A stretch of DNA of 64,000 nucleotides from Erythrophleum ivorense (Eukaryota; Streptophyta; Magnoliopsida; Fabales; Fabaceae). The notes under the pieces were generated by a model that saw nothing but the letters and a program-made list of their open reading frames with translations, ran no database searches and was not told the DNA's origin. Shown here in pieces: positions 38,956 to 51,769 of this stretch (its first letter is position 1; each line of letters opens with the position of its first letter). The stretch is from NCBI GenBank assembly GCA_026724425.1, contig JAIUCV010000276.1:496001-560000 (forward strand), given 5' to 3'. Made by a program: the position numbers and the translations under genes.

Positions 38956-39250
38956 TTTCATAGGGCCTAGTTTGAAAAATTCATGAGAGCTATGAACAAT
39001 CATGGCTATGTTCAAGGATAAGTTGATCACACATAATTCTTGAAGTTCTCACTAGAAGGAAAAATTGCTATCCTAATATACATGTGGATAATATCATTAT
39101 TATGAGGGATTTTTTTTGGAAGAAATCAAGAGCTTAAAAGACTTCCTTGCCTAAAAATTTGAAACTAAGAATCTTGGGGAATTGAGGTACTTTCTAGGAG
39201 ATCTCATTGGCCAACCCTAAGGAAGAACTCCCATCTTGCTTTTCATTTAT

Positions 39251-40975
39251 AACTTATAACAAGTATATTTCTCAACCAAATTCAAGCTAGTATATAGTAC
39301 AAAAAAGCTAGATTATGTAGGAAAACATGTTGTAAGCATAAAACAATTAATACAAATCATGCTTTCAAATTTGCTAGCTATCTCAATTATCTTGTCAAGT
39401 GTTTTTTCCTTCTAAGATATCCTTCTTCCTTCACCTGAAATGGTTATTTATTCCTACCAACAAATGCTTTTACTCTTTATTCTTCCCTTTTCCGCTTCAT
39501 AAATGGCTTTCCTTCTCCTTGCATGCTCTCTCTCTCAGTCTCTCTCTTCTCCAATTGCCCAAATTTCCCTTTCTTTCTTATTATTGTCTCGACCAAGATG
39601 ACATTAAAAGAAGAGGTGATGAAATGGGAGTGTGATGGACATCCCTTTTATTTGGGACATTTATGGCCTGGGTTGGGTTTGCTTTTGGCTTAGCCCTAGT
39701 ATTGTATCAGGCTGCTTTCTTTAAGCACGGTGGCTAGGCTCTCCTTGATTTGTTTTGGTATCAGGCTAGGCTAGGCTAGTTGACCCACCTTTTAAAAAAA
39801 ATTATGGTAAAAATTATAAAATGATCTGTCAAAAAATAAAATTTATATAAGTCTTTGTAAAATTATATTTTGCCCTTGAAAAATATAAAATTTTCATACA
39901 AATTCCTATCATTTTTTATATAAAAAATTCATTGGGCTAGGATGGCTTAGTTTTTTTTTTAACATGGCCCAACTTGGCTTAATGTATGTTTAGTCCTACC
40001 TTTTATATTAGTTTGCAATAGGATGAGTCATGGCATCTTGCTAAGTGGCTTCTTAGGGAATAGATGAGTGGATTGATAGTTGGCATGAAGGTAGGCACAT
40101 GGTGATGTGTTGTCCAAATTTTGTCACTTAATATTGCAAAATATTTCAATTAAGTCCTTATGGCATTTTGATTAAATCCTTTGTTTTCTAAAATTAATTA
40201 TGTACAAACTGAATAAATCTTAACTTATTCTTAAAGTGAAGAAAGTTGATTATGTGGTTGTTATAATGAGAACTTTGAATGTCATCCTCTACAGATTTTG
40301 CCATCCCCTAAGTATTTATAGGCTTGAAATAATGAAAAACTGAAGATAAACATGACATGTAAGTATTAGATCTTGGCTATATTGAAAGCCACCACAATTG
40401 TGATTAGCTTGTGTGTCTAGAGCTAGGCCAAATGCATTGTAACTGCGATACGACATATTGCTGCTATGGTATAACTTTGATGCAAAGCCTATAAAGCCTC
40501 TAGATACTCCTTTAGATGTCAATCTCAACTTAGTGATTTGCAATCCAATACAAGCTCATCAAGCATTTTCTAAAGTCATAAAAATTACTAAAATTACTAA
40601 AAATCTAATTAAAACTAATATTTACAAGCTACATGAAAATAAGAGAAAAATAAGTATAAAAACACTAAAATACCTATAAAGCCTATCAGAATCGATGATA
40701 AGTTCCCAAAATAATGATAGAAATATAGATATAATTAGGACTTACTAACATTCTAATTCCACATATTAGGCATAAATACTAGACTATTACTCTAACAATG
40801 GATGTCTAGAAATTCTAAATAATTGGTTTTATAGACAATACAAGTAATACAATCAAATTTTCATATAATAAACTTTAAATCTTTAAAACCTAATAGATTA
40901 AGCAACAAAAGACAAAAATTACTAACCTGCAGCCATAGCTATTTAAAGGAGAGATGGAGGCAAGATAGTCCAAAT
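39251..40975. other. No gene firmly seen; possible 3' UTR of minus-strand gene
   Basis: Includes a CT-rich tract (39525-39550) and a short GGCTA tandem ('aggctaggctaggctag', near 39762). A minus-strand open stretch at 40316-40543 has no recognisable domain. If the minus-strand exons just upstream are real, the right part of this segment is their 3' UTR and flank. Confidence 0.35.
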
Positions 40976-42154
40976 TTAGAAATTAACAACATCAACAATA
41001 GAAAGATCAGTTGAGGTTTCCTAACCAATATGGCAATTGAATTGTGATGGTGTACAAAAAATAGGGAATATTGCCTTTAGTTAGGAGCCCACATTACACA
41101 GGCCAGTGAAAGAGAATTCTTGTCTTACTCTTACCTTCAAAGATGCAGATTCTTCTGAAAAACACACACTAGCCATAAACAATAAATAGCAAACATAGAA
41201 AACTATAAATAGAAAACATAGAAACTATGTAAGATCATAAATAATGGGAAATGTGGACCACTTACTTATTGAAAATTCAAATTTTAAAATAATAAAGCCA
41301 ACAACATTAGGTAAGATTACTTACAAAAATTAAGAAAACTAATAGGAACTTCGGTGCAAAATTTTAGATCTTTTCCTTCAAGTTCTTTAATAAAAGTATA
41401 AAAATGAATTTTTTGTTTTTTTTATAGTTTAAGATTATATGATTGATTCTTAAAAAAAAAAAAGTCCCCCACATGTATGTTATGCTCACATTGGAAAACC
41501 TTATTACAAAAAAAATATTAGGAAAGATAAATATTATGAACTCAAAATTCAAGTGAGCTTAAATTAATTTATCATGCATAAACTGGTGTTTAGCTTTGTT
41601 TGATGGATGAAAGACACTTACGAGAATTTAGGAGAATCAATTTTTTTGTTAAAACTTGTGGAGATTGGATGCCATCTTTATCTACAACAGAATCTTCCTT
41701 GCTCTGACAATCAGATAGCAAATCGTAAAGCATAAATATTACTTAAAGTTTAAAGCTTTCCTAAGACATACTTTATCACTTCAAAACTACACATGATGCA
41801 AGCAAAACTAAATCATTCTCCAACACAAGAAACAGAAAAATCATAGAAATTTAAAATTTAAATATCATTCAATGCAATGCAATGGTAGATTATTTTTTGT
41901 TGGTATGTTGCTATGTTATCAATCTTAGAATACACCAAACATTTGAAATAATTATTAATAAAACACAAGTACATATCTATAAACATATGTTTGTTTAATG
42001 GTAAGTAATCAAATTTGTTCTAGGCTAATTCAAATAATAAGTTTAACTCTAAAATTTAGTTTATTTTGTTAATTTGATGATTAATATTTTAACAAGTAAA
42101 TTCGAATAGCTTATGAATACCTCAACTTTTATAGATCTACAAGAAGCCAAAAAT
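40976..42154 (-). CDS. Putative 3' exons of an unidentified minus-strand gene
   Basis: Four minus-strand blocks are each bounded by AG and GT sites and are phase-compatible: 42154-42121 (acceptor TTCTTCTGTAG, donor GAG|GTATTC, one base then FLASCRSIKVE), 41703-41622 (GATTGTCAG, donor GTAAGTG, SKEDSVVDKDG to LILLNS plus one base), 41154-41135 (TTTTTCAG, donor GTAAGAG, ending ESASLK) and 41020-40976 (TTGGTTAG, ETSTDLSIVDVVNF, stop TAA). The phases 1-0, 0-1, 2-0 and 0-stop fit together without an internal stop. That is more than expected by chance in AT-rich DNA, but it was found by eye. I do not recognise the protein. A weaker candidate upstream exon lies at 42239-42265. Small exons of this kind suit a plant gene whose 5' part has been displaced by repeats. 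Confidence 0.35.
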
Positions 42155-45037
42155 CTACAGAAGAAAGAGAAAATGATGTTAGGCCTAACACTGAACGCAT
42201 GATAACATCATGCATGTGTACAACAAAGCTTTACACACTTGTAAGGGTAAAGGTTAAACAAAATCCTGCATGTTTCAAAATCTAATTAACTAAACATTGT
42301 CATCTAGAGCAAGAAATTAAATCTATTAATCCTTCAACAAATATCATTATTAAAAAAGCCAAACATAAAGATAAACTCTCAAATCGCTAAGCTTGATCAA
42401 TCTATTTAAGATTACAAAATGGTAATGCAATAAGGTTAACATGCAGGATAGGTTCCTCCACTACTATAGCTAAAGTTCATAGGGAGAGAAGCACACTAGT
42501 CATTCAAGCGGATATAAGTCTAGGTTTGATCCCTTGAGGAATGTCATTCTAGTAATAAAGATGGTATAATATCCTAAGGAAATTATTTAATTCATTAGTC
42601 TTAATTAGTTATCTAATTATGTACACCTAATATCCTAAGTTGCTTTAGTTAATAAGAACTGAATACTTAAGGTCAAGCTAGGCTAGTCTAATCTATATAT
42701 ATCCATGATTAAGACCTATGACTTGACTACTTGACTTAAGGTGGAATTATAAACTAGGTTTTTTTTGGTTAAATGTTTATAACTTGATATTGACATCTTG
42801 ATAGATTTAAGTTGGTGAATTCCTAACTTATTGAAGTTCCAAAAGGGGTAACAAATTTTCTATCTCTTAACTTAGCTTGAGGTGTCCAATTGGAGCAGCC
42901 TAAGTTCCATTAGTTAATAGAAGCATTAGGTTTAATGAATTCTAGGCCTATTATGGTAATTTAGCTCTAACTAGATGCAATCACATGATAATTTCCCTAA
43001 GCCACATATTATCAAACACCTAATGGTCAAGATAATTAGTGTTCACAAATCATTAGTTTAGCTTATTATATCTAGTGTCCAAACAAATTAATATATTAGT
43101 AAGATTCAATTTAGAAAATTCAATCCATCAATCTAATCAACCAACTGCATTAATCACTCCAACCAGATGTAAAAGTTCAATCAATTTATTAAATGTCATA
43201 ATCAAAGTTCATACAAAGCATTAGTAACATGTAAACATACCAAGATCTAATCAAGAATTCAATTACATCATCATGAGTTCAAAATACTATTACAAAACTT
43301 GAATTTATAAATTCTAAACTAATTCAACAAAGTTCAAAGACAAATAGAAAAACACAATCAAAGAAGACAAAGATTTCATCCAAGATTATGGATCTTGGAT
43401 GGATTACCAAATCAGATAAAGAAATTAAGCTCTTGATATTCGTTCACTCACCATGAAAAGGTTTTGGAACCTTGAATCTTCAAAGCTCCCAAGGTCTCTT
43501 CAAATGCTTCTTCCTTTCCAAGAGTATACAAATCATAACATGTTCTAAAAGTCCTATATTCCCTTGCAGATTAGGTATTTATAGGAAAACTATGTCTTGG
43601 TGCCATGACTAGCCAATGGTCTTTGGTTTAAGTATTAGAATTCTACTGCCTTGGGTCACAGCTACATAAGTGCTAGTGGGGGCTTGACCTCTTTTTAAGC
43701 TTTCTAATATAACTAAGTCACGAATTAAGCCCCTAAAGCTTTCAACTATCAATTCTAACCTCGACAACTCCTGGTTTATTGCACAATTATTTGCAGAAAC
43801 ACAAAGCATAGTAAAAAAATTACGCAATAGCATAAACCAAGACAAAACTAAGCAAGATTAATAACTAAACCACAAATTAACTACTCCTAATTAAACTTAA
43901 CTAAAAACAAACTAAGACATCATTTACTAACTTAAAACTAACCAAATAACTTGTAAAACTTGGGAATTAAGGTGTTAACACAACAAGTAACACAAGTAAA
44001 ACACATAAGACCTAAGTTTGGGAGTTTTGCACATAAATCCAACTAATTACTCTTGAAGTTTATGAAACACAAAATAATATCTAAGTAAGTGTGAAATAGG
44101 TAAAAATCATTGAAAACAATTGATAAGTTCCTAGAAAAAGCCATGAAAATATGTATCAAATAGAGACTTATCTCTGCACCATAAGGTAAAATCATAAAGA
44201 ACAAGGGTTTTATCAAAATATTGTAACCTTGAAACTCATAATAATCCTATCTTCACCAAGAAATCATTGGGTTTGATATCGAAAATAATATCTTACATTG
44301 ATCAAGATCTCTCAATTGTCATTATGGTCATAATACCATTGCATATGGCAAGGATCATATCCAAGTTCCACAACTTCTTATGTGGGTGGGATCAAACGAG
44401 CTTGGAGCGCCATGCATGGTATCATTTAATAAGGTTTTTGAGCCACCATGTGTGGGCATCATATAGTCATAATCAATTCACAAGCTTGTGTATATCAGCT
44501 CTATATAGAGTATAGACTATACCATGTATACAAATATCATATTATTCAAGAGCATAGCTAAACATGAGATAATCTTCCATATACATACATACATGGCAAT
44601 ACTCTTATCAATGAAATTTTCAAGATTCAATATTCAAATATTGATAATGTTACTTGGTATGGATTTTCAAAAGTAAATTTCAAAATGTCTAAAACATAAA
44701 TAATCATCATATGTTCCAAAGTCATGTATAAAATGATAGAACGTGATTTAAGGCACCACTTTCTCTAGTCAACTTTCATCACAGAAGTAATAATAAGGCA
44801 TACTTTTCTAATTTCAAAATCAACACATTTCCAAATATGGAAGTGTAATTATAGCCATTTGATTCATTCCTTTTCATTGCTTATTGTACAATGTATATAT
44901 AGATTACCTTAGCATGTATAGATATGAAAAACATAAGAATAGAAATCACTTTCTCTCATTCTATTATGTCTTTTGCTTTAGAGTAACATTCCTCAAAGAA
45001 ATTCTAAAGCATGATCCATTTTTTGCCTGCCATTACC
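42155..45037. other. Repeat-like and AT-rich DNA before copia gag
   Basis: 42491-43400 looks like a non-coding repeat related to 11728-12400. The rest shows no exon. The last ~150 bases before 45038 contain a TATA-like run ('tgtatatatagatta', 44891) and a CT-rich stretch that could be the decayed left LTR of the copia element, but no matching right LTR was found. Confidence 0.35.
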
Positions 45038-48000
45038 ATGTCTTCCTCTGCTGCAAACACTTCCTCTTCCACAAAAACAACAGTAATCATGTCTACTAAA
45101 AATGCTAATCACTCATAAAGAACTCTCTTCTCACTTAATGTAACAACTTAAATCTCATTCAAATTGTCCAAAGGAGGTAACTACACCTCTTGGAAGTCAT
45201 AGTTCACAAACATACTTGATGTCTATGATATTTTAGGATATGTAGATGGCTTTCTAGCATCTCTTTCAAAGAGAATTAGAAACCTTAGAGGAAATAAAAA
45301 TTCAACATATCAACTATTGAGATGACAAGATTGATTGGCACTCTATAAGATTCAAGTATTAGTAAATGGCACCATTGCTCCACTCATATCTTCTTGCAAC
45401 ACTTTTGTAAAGGCTTAGTTGAAATTAGAGACCTCCTTTGCAAGTAAGTTGAGCACTTGTATGCTAACTTTCTTGTCTACCTTAATGAAAGCCAGACAAG
45501 AGGGAAAATTAGTCTTTGATTACCTATAAAAACAATAAAAAGCATAGTTGATACTCTTAATCAATGCATCATATTGATACCCTTATCACTATACAGTTAA
45601 ATCAAAAGACAAACGAATGTGGGAAGCATCAATTGGACATAAAAATAGAAGTTTAAATAGCAACTGTACAATGTAGGCACCTTCCAATGCCATAATGTTA
45701 AACAAAATCATCTGTGAACTCCACAAGGATACAATTCTTTACTCAACAAGGTTAATATCTAAACAACACCTACTATTAGCAATAATGGAGACAAAATAAT
45801 GACCATGGAAAACCCACAATTGTTTGCCAACTCTATGACAAACCAAGACACTCATCTAAGAAGTGTAGATCTCATTCAAAGCCAAACTACAATAATTGGC
45901 CTTAAGCAAACTTTGTGACCAGCAATCTTATTTCCAATAACATTAATTGGATAGTAGATTCTAATGCCTTCCATCATATGACTGTCTAACCTTTAAAATC
46001 TCTCCATCCATTTTGAATATGGTGGTAACAAAAATATCATGGTTGGTAATGTTAATAATATCTCTATTTCTCATACAAGTTTCATCTCATTGAATTCACC
46101 TACATTCACCTTTGAGCTTAATAATGTTCTTTGTGCACCACAACTTCAAAAAAATCATCTCAGTCTCACAACTTTGTAAACAAAATAATACCTCATTTGA
46201 ATTTTTTCCCAACACATTTCTTGTGAAGGACTTGAACATGGTAGCATCCTTGGTTTAAGGCTATAGTAAAGGAAACCTTTATGAATGACCATTGTCATAG
46301 TCAAATTCTCACCATTTAGTTATTGTACTCCTTTCATCTTCTACTAAAACTACTAATATCTGGCACCCACATCTTGGTCATTCTTCATCTTCAACTCAAA
46401 ATAAAATATTTCTCATTTCAATTCATCTATTTTAAGGTCTCAGTCTATTTGCGTCTATGGTGCTCTTCTTTATGCAATAAAAGCCACAAATTGTCTTTTA
46501 AAAACTCAATATTGGTTTGTACTTAACCTCTTGAAGTTATTTATATTAATATTTAGGGATGTGCACTAATTTCATCCTTTGATCACCTTCATTACTACAG
46601 CATTTTTATAGATTATTTCCCAAAATGCAAATGGTTTTTTTTTTTCTCTCAAACCTAAATCATAAGTACTTTCTTTCTTTTTTTCTTGAATTTCAAGAGA
46701 ATGGTGAAAAATTTCTTCAACATGAGAATATGCACAATTTATTTTGATGGTGGTGGAGAATATACAGCTTTATCTTGTTTGCTTTCTCAACATGTTATAC
46801 AACATCTCAAATCTCCCTTTATAAAACAAAAGTTGTTGCATCAGCTAAACATGAACACAAGCATATTGTTGAAAATAGTCTTAACTTTCTCCTTCAAGCC
46901 TTTTTGACCCATAATTTATAAACTATTGCTTTTTCAAACCACCTCCTATCTCTAAATAGAGTGGTTACCCTTGTTTTACAATATCAATCTCCAGTTTAAC
47001 AAACTTTTCACCATGAGAATTTTCAAAAACTATGGGTATTTGGATGCTTATGTTTCCCTTGGCTACAACCATATTTTAACCATAAATTAGAATGATGCTC
47101 TTGTCCTTGTGTTTTTCTGACAACTCGTTACAATATCATGCATTCCTACTATAAACCCTAATCACAAAAAATTTTCATCTCACAAAATGTTTATTTCATT
47201 AAATCCATTTTTCCCTTTAAACATTTTTCCTCCAAGGACTCGTGTCTTGAAACATGCCTTTCATAAATGGCTAGAATTGGTATCTCTTGCGTTATCTCTC
47301 ATCCAATCTACAACTATTATCTCTTGTGCTAATTTTGCCACTACACTTATGTTTTGTCCACATAAGCACTCTCCCACCTTAATTCCATCCTGCTATGTTA
47401 GACCATATTCCCCCCCTCACCCTCCTATAGTTTCATCTTCTGATTGCAAATTGCCTATCCACTTACTCATTTAAGTCCACTGTCTAAACTACTAGACACT
47501 CAACTTCTTCTTAACATTGGCAATGCCAATAGTCAAACAAGTTCCTCTACCTTTGTTGTATCATAGGATACTACCATTCACAATAACTTACAATTATATG
47601 TTTCATCCCCATATTTCAATCTTGAATATCCATCTCTTCTCCATTCATCTTCTTCTTAGACCCTATAAAATCCTCAACATTAACACTACCTTGCTTTTTG
47701 AGCCCTTATCCTATGAACCTACCAATGAATCTTAAGAACAAAAATTCCCCCATTGGCATAATGTTATCTATGAAGTATATGATGCATTCCTTCATAACAA
47801 CACCTGGATCCTTATCCTAACTAATTGTAGATAGAATGTTATTGGCTATAAGTGGATTTTTTAGGTGAAATAAAATCCAAATGGAACTATTACTCAGCAT
47901 AAAGCATGCCTTATTGAAAAGGTTTTCACCAAATACTTCATGTGGACTTCATTGAAATTGTTAGTCTATTTGTCAAACCAACGATAATGCAATTGGTTTT

Positions 48001-48730
48001 AACCATTGCAGTTGCCTCAAGATGGCCTTTTCAGCAATTTGACATCAATAATTCCTCTCTCCAAAGTCCTTAACTGAAGATATCTTCATATAATAGTGTG
48101 TAAGTTTTACTCGTCCACAATTTCCACACTTTGTTTGTAGGCTGAACAAGGCAATCTATGCTCCATGAAAAGTAGCATGAGCTCGCTATCATGAACATAG
48201 AACATTTCTCTTGTAACAAAGTTTTTAGAATTTTTATTTTGACTACTCTTTATTCAGTAGAAAGGAGAATGACCATGTTCTTGATCTCCTTGTCTATATT
48301 GATGATATCATCATCACTTGTAACAATCAAGCCATCACTCAAACATGTATGAATCAAGCTTAGGCAACTTAAAACTTTTTTTAGGTTTTAAAGCCATCCA
48401 GATACAAATAGGTCTGTTCCCATCTCAAAGGAAATACATTATAGGTTTCTTACACAAGATAAAGAATATGGATGCCAAAGAAGTCATTGTGCCATTGTCT
48501 AATCAATGTCACTTCATAATGGCAACTCCTCTAGTGATACTATAATTTACCACTAAGTTCTTGGCACCATACTGTACTTATACTTCAATAAGCTTGATAT
48601 CTCCTTTGGGTGAACAAACTCTCCCAATTCATGCACAAACCTATTGCAAACCACTGGAAAGTAGTCAAGCATATTTCTCACTACCTCAAAGCAACTTGCA
48701 ATCATGAACTTTTTTCATTGACAAACATTT
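45038..48730 (+). mobile_element. Plus-strand Ty1/copia, gag start to RNase H, broken
   Basis: The gag ATG is at 45038 (MSSSAANTSS, then LNVTT, SFKLSKGGNYTSWKS and ILDVYDILGYVDG). The protease core is WIVDSNAFHHMT near 45949, with its aspartate kept. Integrase blocks include NTRIRTIYFDGGGEYTALS in the open segment at 46686-46907 and VFGCLCFPWLQPYFNHKLE near 47037. RT shows VYIDDIIIT near 48293 and, after a frameshift, LSQ-like and YIIGFLHKIKNMDAKE in 48345-48545. NKLSQFMHKPIANHWKVVKH near 48613 marks the link to RNase H. Spacing is close to full length, but stops and shifts throughout make it inactive. Confidence 0.85.
46686..46907 (+). pseudogene. copia integrase core fragment
   Basis: Open for 73 codons. 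It contains RICTIYFDGGGEYTALSCLLS and a decayed SPFIKQKLLHQLN block where plant copia integrases have CPHTPQQNG. The aspartate in YFDGGGEY corresponds to the second catalytic Asp of the DDE triad. Confidence 0.75.
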
Positions 48731-50428
48731 TTTTATAGAAATTTAAGGTTTAAAGATGTGATCTAACAATGGATCATATAAGAAGACTACAGACCATGAC
48801 TATAGAAGATAGAATGGAAAATACAATAACAACACCTCTCTTTTCCTCAATCTAAATCTTCTCATAAACTCTTCCTCTATCAACTTCACCATCCTCTTCA
48901 TGTTCTTTTTTATCCATTATAAGAAGTCAAAGCTACCTTTCCCTTCTCCCATGGTTTGCCCTAAATATCTCAACAAAATAGATTACCTTGGCGTCAGGCA
49001 ATTACTAGTAGTCATTGAAATCCATCACTATTGAACATGTAAAGAAATTTGCTCTAGTCCCTATTAATTGTTGTTGTCCCTCTAATGTTGGTAGATGAAA
49101 AGGTTGAGTGGTTTTCTTTAGGTTAGCAAAAGCCAATTACTTTCTTCATTTTGTTGGAACAAACTCATAGATTACCTTCAATTTATAGGATTAGATATTG
49201 TAATAGAATGGGCCAACCCAATATCCTAAGTTACTCAGTTGTAGAAAAAAATAGCCTAATAAAGTTTTCCTCCCTATTTAGTTTTGTGCTTTTTCCTTAC
49301 TCAATTTCTCTAATTCAATCTATGATCTACTTAGTTTTCCTTTGTCCGTAGCATCTTCTTCCTCTTTTGCTATAAAAAACCAATATCATGGGTGCTTATT
49401 CTGACTGTCTACCTAAAATATCTCACTTTCATGAAAGCAACGCTCCCACTCTTTTTGCTTAGCTATTTTAGCTTTGGATAGGAAATAAATTCCGTTTGAC
49501 TTCATTTGTTCTTTGAGTTGATCTTGCAAGTGCCACTCAATTGTTCATTTAAATTTTTATATAGTGTTGATTTCAATTTGGTAGGCTCTATGTTGATTTC
49601 TCCTATTGCTTTTTCTTTTCTTAAGTATACTTTCTCCTTTCTTAACTTAGCTACAAGTGCCTTCAAAAACACGATTAGACAATAATTGAGAAAATGAATG
49701 AATTATTCATACAAGTTTAATTTAAAATGTAATCATGACAATTTAGGTAAATTATAAAATCCATACAAAATCAAGGAAATTGCAAAATGAAGGAAAGCAT
49801 GCTTTTAAGATGAGTGGAAAGTGCCACTTCATTTATTATAAACTCATTGACGAGGACCAACAACGGTGATCCCCTCTTCTACTAGATCAAGGCAATACCT
49901 AGTTGACAAGATATCCCTAAAGTTACCTAAAGTCACAATTAACATTTTAACCACTCAATTGGCATCCAATATTATCAATTTAGCTAAATAAACTCTTCAA
50001 TACCAAAAGCCCTAATTTTAGCTTAAATTCACTATTTTTATCACAATACCTATATTCTCAATCCTATCCTATTAGTTTTCAAATCAAAGAGTAAGCTTAG
50101 AAATCACTTTAGAAAAGCCAAAAATGAGGAAGTATAGGTACCACACTTTAAAGCTCAAATGAAAAGCACTAATTCTAAAGCTCACTCAAGGCCATAAAAG
50201 AGAAAGGAGGAGAGCTACCTAACAAATCACCATTTGAGGTAGAAAAGAAAAGGAAAAATCATAGGAATAAGGCAAATAAAAAGTAACCAATTAGCTAGTG
50301 GGCTCACCTTAGGGTTTCCTACCTTTTTCATGATAGGAAGAGAGGAGAGATGGAGATGGAAGCTTCACTTGACATGTAGTAACTAGAGGAGCTTGAAATG
50401 AGGAAGAGAGAGAATGCATGTGAGGAAG

Positions 50429-50475
<47 letters not shown>

Positions 50476-50767
50476 ATGAGCTTAAGAGAAATATAGGAGG
50501 TGCATTTTGGGAAGAAGAAGAAAGTGGGAAGGCAGAGAGAGAAGAGAAAAATAAAGAAAGAAAGAAAGGGGGGAAAAAGAAAAGGAAGGATGGTCACAAT
50601 TGTTTTCCTATTGAGTTTAAAATGAGATGGTAAAATGATTCTCTTTATGCATGAGTAGTGGAGGAAAAAATCCCTTAAATAGTTAAGCTCGCTAGGGATA
50701 GCTTACCTTGAGACTTTAATAATCAAAAGAATCCTACTGAGTACAAGATAGATACCCAAATGGCACC
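48731..50767. other. No gene recognised; GA-rich tract included
   Basis: 48760-49470 may hold decayed RNase H and right-LTR sequence of the copia element ('tgttggaacaaactc' near 49152 resembles a copia LTR start), but no left copy confirms it. 50335-50585 is purine-rich. No exon was supported. Confidence 0.35.
50433..50472. repeat. (GA)20 microsatellite
   Basis: Uninterrupted GA dinucleotide run read directly, within a longer purine-rich stretch. It creates a spurious Ser-Leu reading frame on the minus strand. Confidence 0.92.
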
Positions 50768-51160
50768 CGACACATTAGCCTAGTGGGGTTTTGTTCTTAG
50801 AGTCATGTCAATTGGTCACAACCCAAAACTCATCACCGAGAGAGAGAGCGTTACTCCTACTTATATGGACCTAGCCTAGAATCTTCTTATCCAATGTAGG
50901 ATATTACATTTCATCCCTCTTTAGGGCTAACTCATCTTCGAGTTGCACATACGACGAGGTTGGCTCTGATATCAAATACTATATAAAGCCTTCAGTGATA
51001 TTGTCCTCGTTAAAGCAACTAACACATTGGCCTAGTTGGGTTTTGTTCCTATGGTTACCTCAATTAGTCTCAACCTAAAATGTGTCGCTGAGAGGGAGAA
51101 TACTATTCCCGCTTATATGGACTTAGCCCAAAATCTTCCTATCCAATGTGAGACATTACA
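50768..51160 (-). mobile_element. TRIM-like miniature LTR retrotransposon
   Basis: On the minus strand, LTR 1 (51160 to about 50976) starts TGTAATGTCTCACATTGG. A primer site TGATATCAGAGCCA (50974-50961) follows, close to the tRNA-iMet site TGGTATCAGAGCC. Then come about 50 interior bases, a purine tract (CTAAAGAGGGATGAAA, 50924-50909), and LTR 2 starting TGTAATATCCTACATTGG at 50908. The LTRs share ATTGGATAAGAAG-, GTCCATATAAG- and AACAAAACCC-type blocks in order. There is no coding capacity, as in TRIM elements, which are moved by enzymes from elsewhere. LTR 2 is shorter or truncated at its 3' end. It sits next to a gypsy remnant but shows no relation to it. Confidence 0.75.
50961..50974 (-). 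other. tRNA-iMet primer-binding site of the TRIM
   Basis: Minus-strand TGATATCAGAGCCA differs at one position from the usual TGGTATCAGAGCCA and lies just after LTR 1, where a primer site is expected. Confidence 0.75.
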
Positions 51161-51769
51161 TATGCACTCCCTATATAAAACTTTTGATCATAGTTTCTCT
51201 TAACCTTACATTGTATAAATACTAAATAAAATCAAGTCTTATTTAGCCTTATTTCTTTTTGTATAAACTAATCCATGTGATCTTAATTTTATCTTCCTTT
51301 TCAATAGATTCTTGAAACTTTTACTCTAAAAGTACCTTACTAAAGTTATATAAGTTAGGATAATGATGTATTTCTTGTTTAGTAGTGGAATTTGCTCTAT
51401 TATTGTTTATGTATTGAGTGAAGAAAATGAATTCTTCTCTATAGTAGAGGTATTACATATTAGTAATGGCATATTAAAGAAAGAAGAAGAAGCTAGCATT
51501 CGAAAGGCTAGTCTACACACAATTCCCAATTTCTTTCTTGCCTTAGATTCACGCAGCCCACCCCTTATAATCCTTATTTCTCTCTCACATTCTCTCTCCT
51601 TCAATTGTTTAGTCCCCATTAGAATTTTGCTAGGCTGTTGCCACCCCTTAATTCCTTGTTTTCCCTTGTGAGGTCACCATATTAGTAGCCTTCTTTTCTC
51701 TAAAGTAAGTGTATTGCATACATGGGTGCTCAGGGTTCCCATCATCAGCCCCCAATTAGTTGCACCTTG
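51161..51769. other. Probable decayed 3' LTR of the gypsy element
   Basis: It follows the gypsy polyprotein end on the minus strand. The segment has LTR-like traits there ('gaattcattttcttcactca' near 51436-51417), but no second copy was found to prove it. Overlapping open frames on both strands (51363-51671, 51407-51619) show no domain. Confidence 0.35.

Larger units (their letters stand above)
37421..39250 (+). mobile_element. Plus-strand Ty1/copia fragment, integrase to RT
   Basis: 5'-truncated copia. Integrase reads VFKTDNGKEYVYFNLKTFF near 37580 and GIIHQTSCVNAHQ near 37645. The open segment at 37854-38105 carries the integrase end (LPLKIFGCTMIVHN, KCIFLGYSFTKKGYKCF). RT begins in the open segment at 38692-38955 and continues in broken frames to about 39250, with HVDNIII near 39083 where YVDDIIV is expected. 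No gag, protease or LTR was seen. Confidence 0.85.

Noticed and set aside
49152..49345. Possible right LTR of the copia at 45038-48730
   Set aside because: It starts TGTTGGAAC like a copia LTR but no matching left copy was found.
50328..50597. Minus-strand open frame rich in Ser-Leu
   Set aside because: Produced by the (GA)n microsatellite and purine-rich flanks; no domain.
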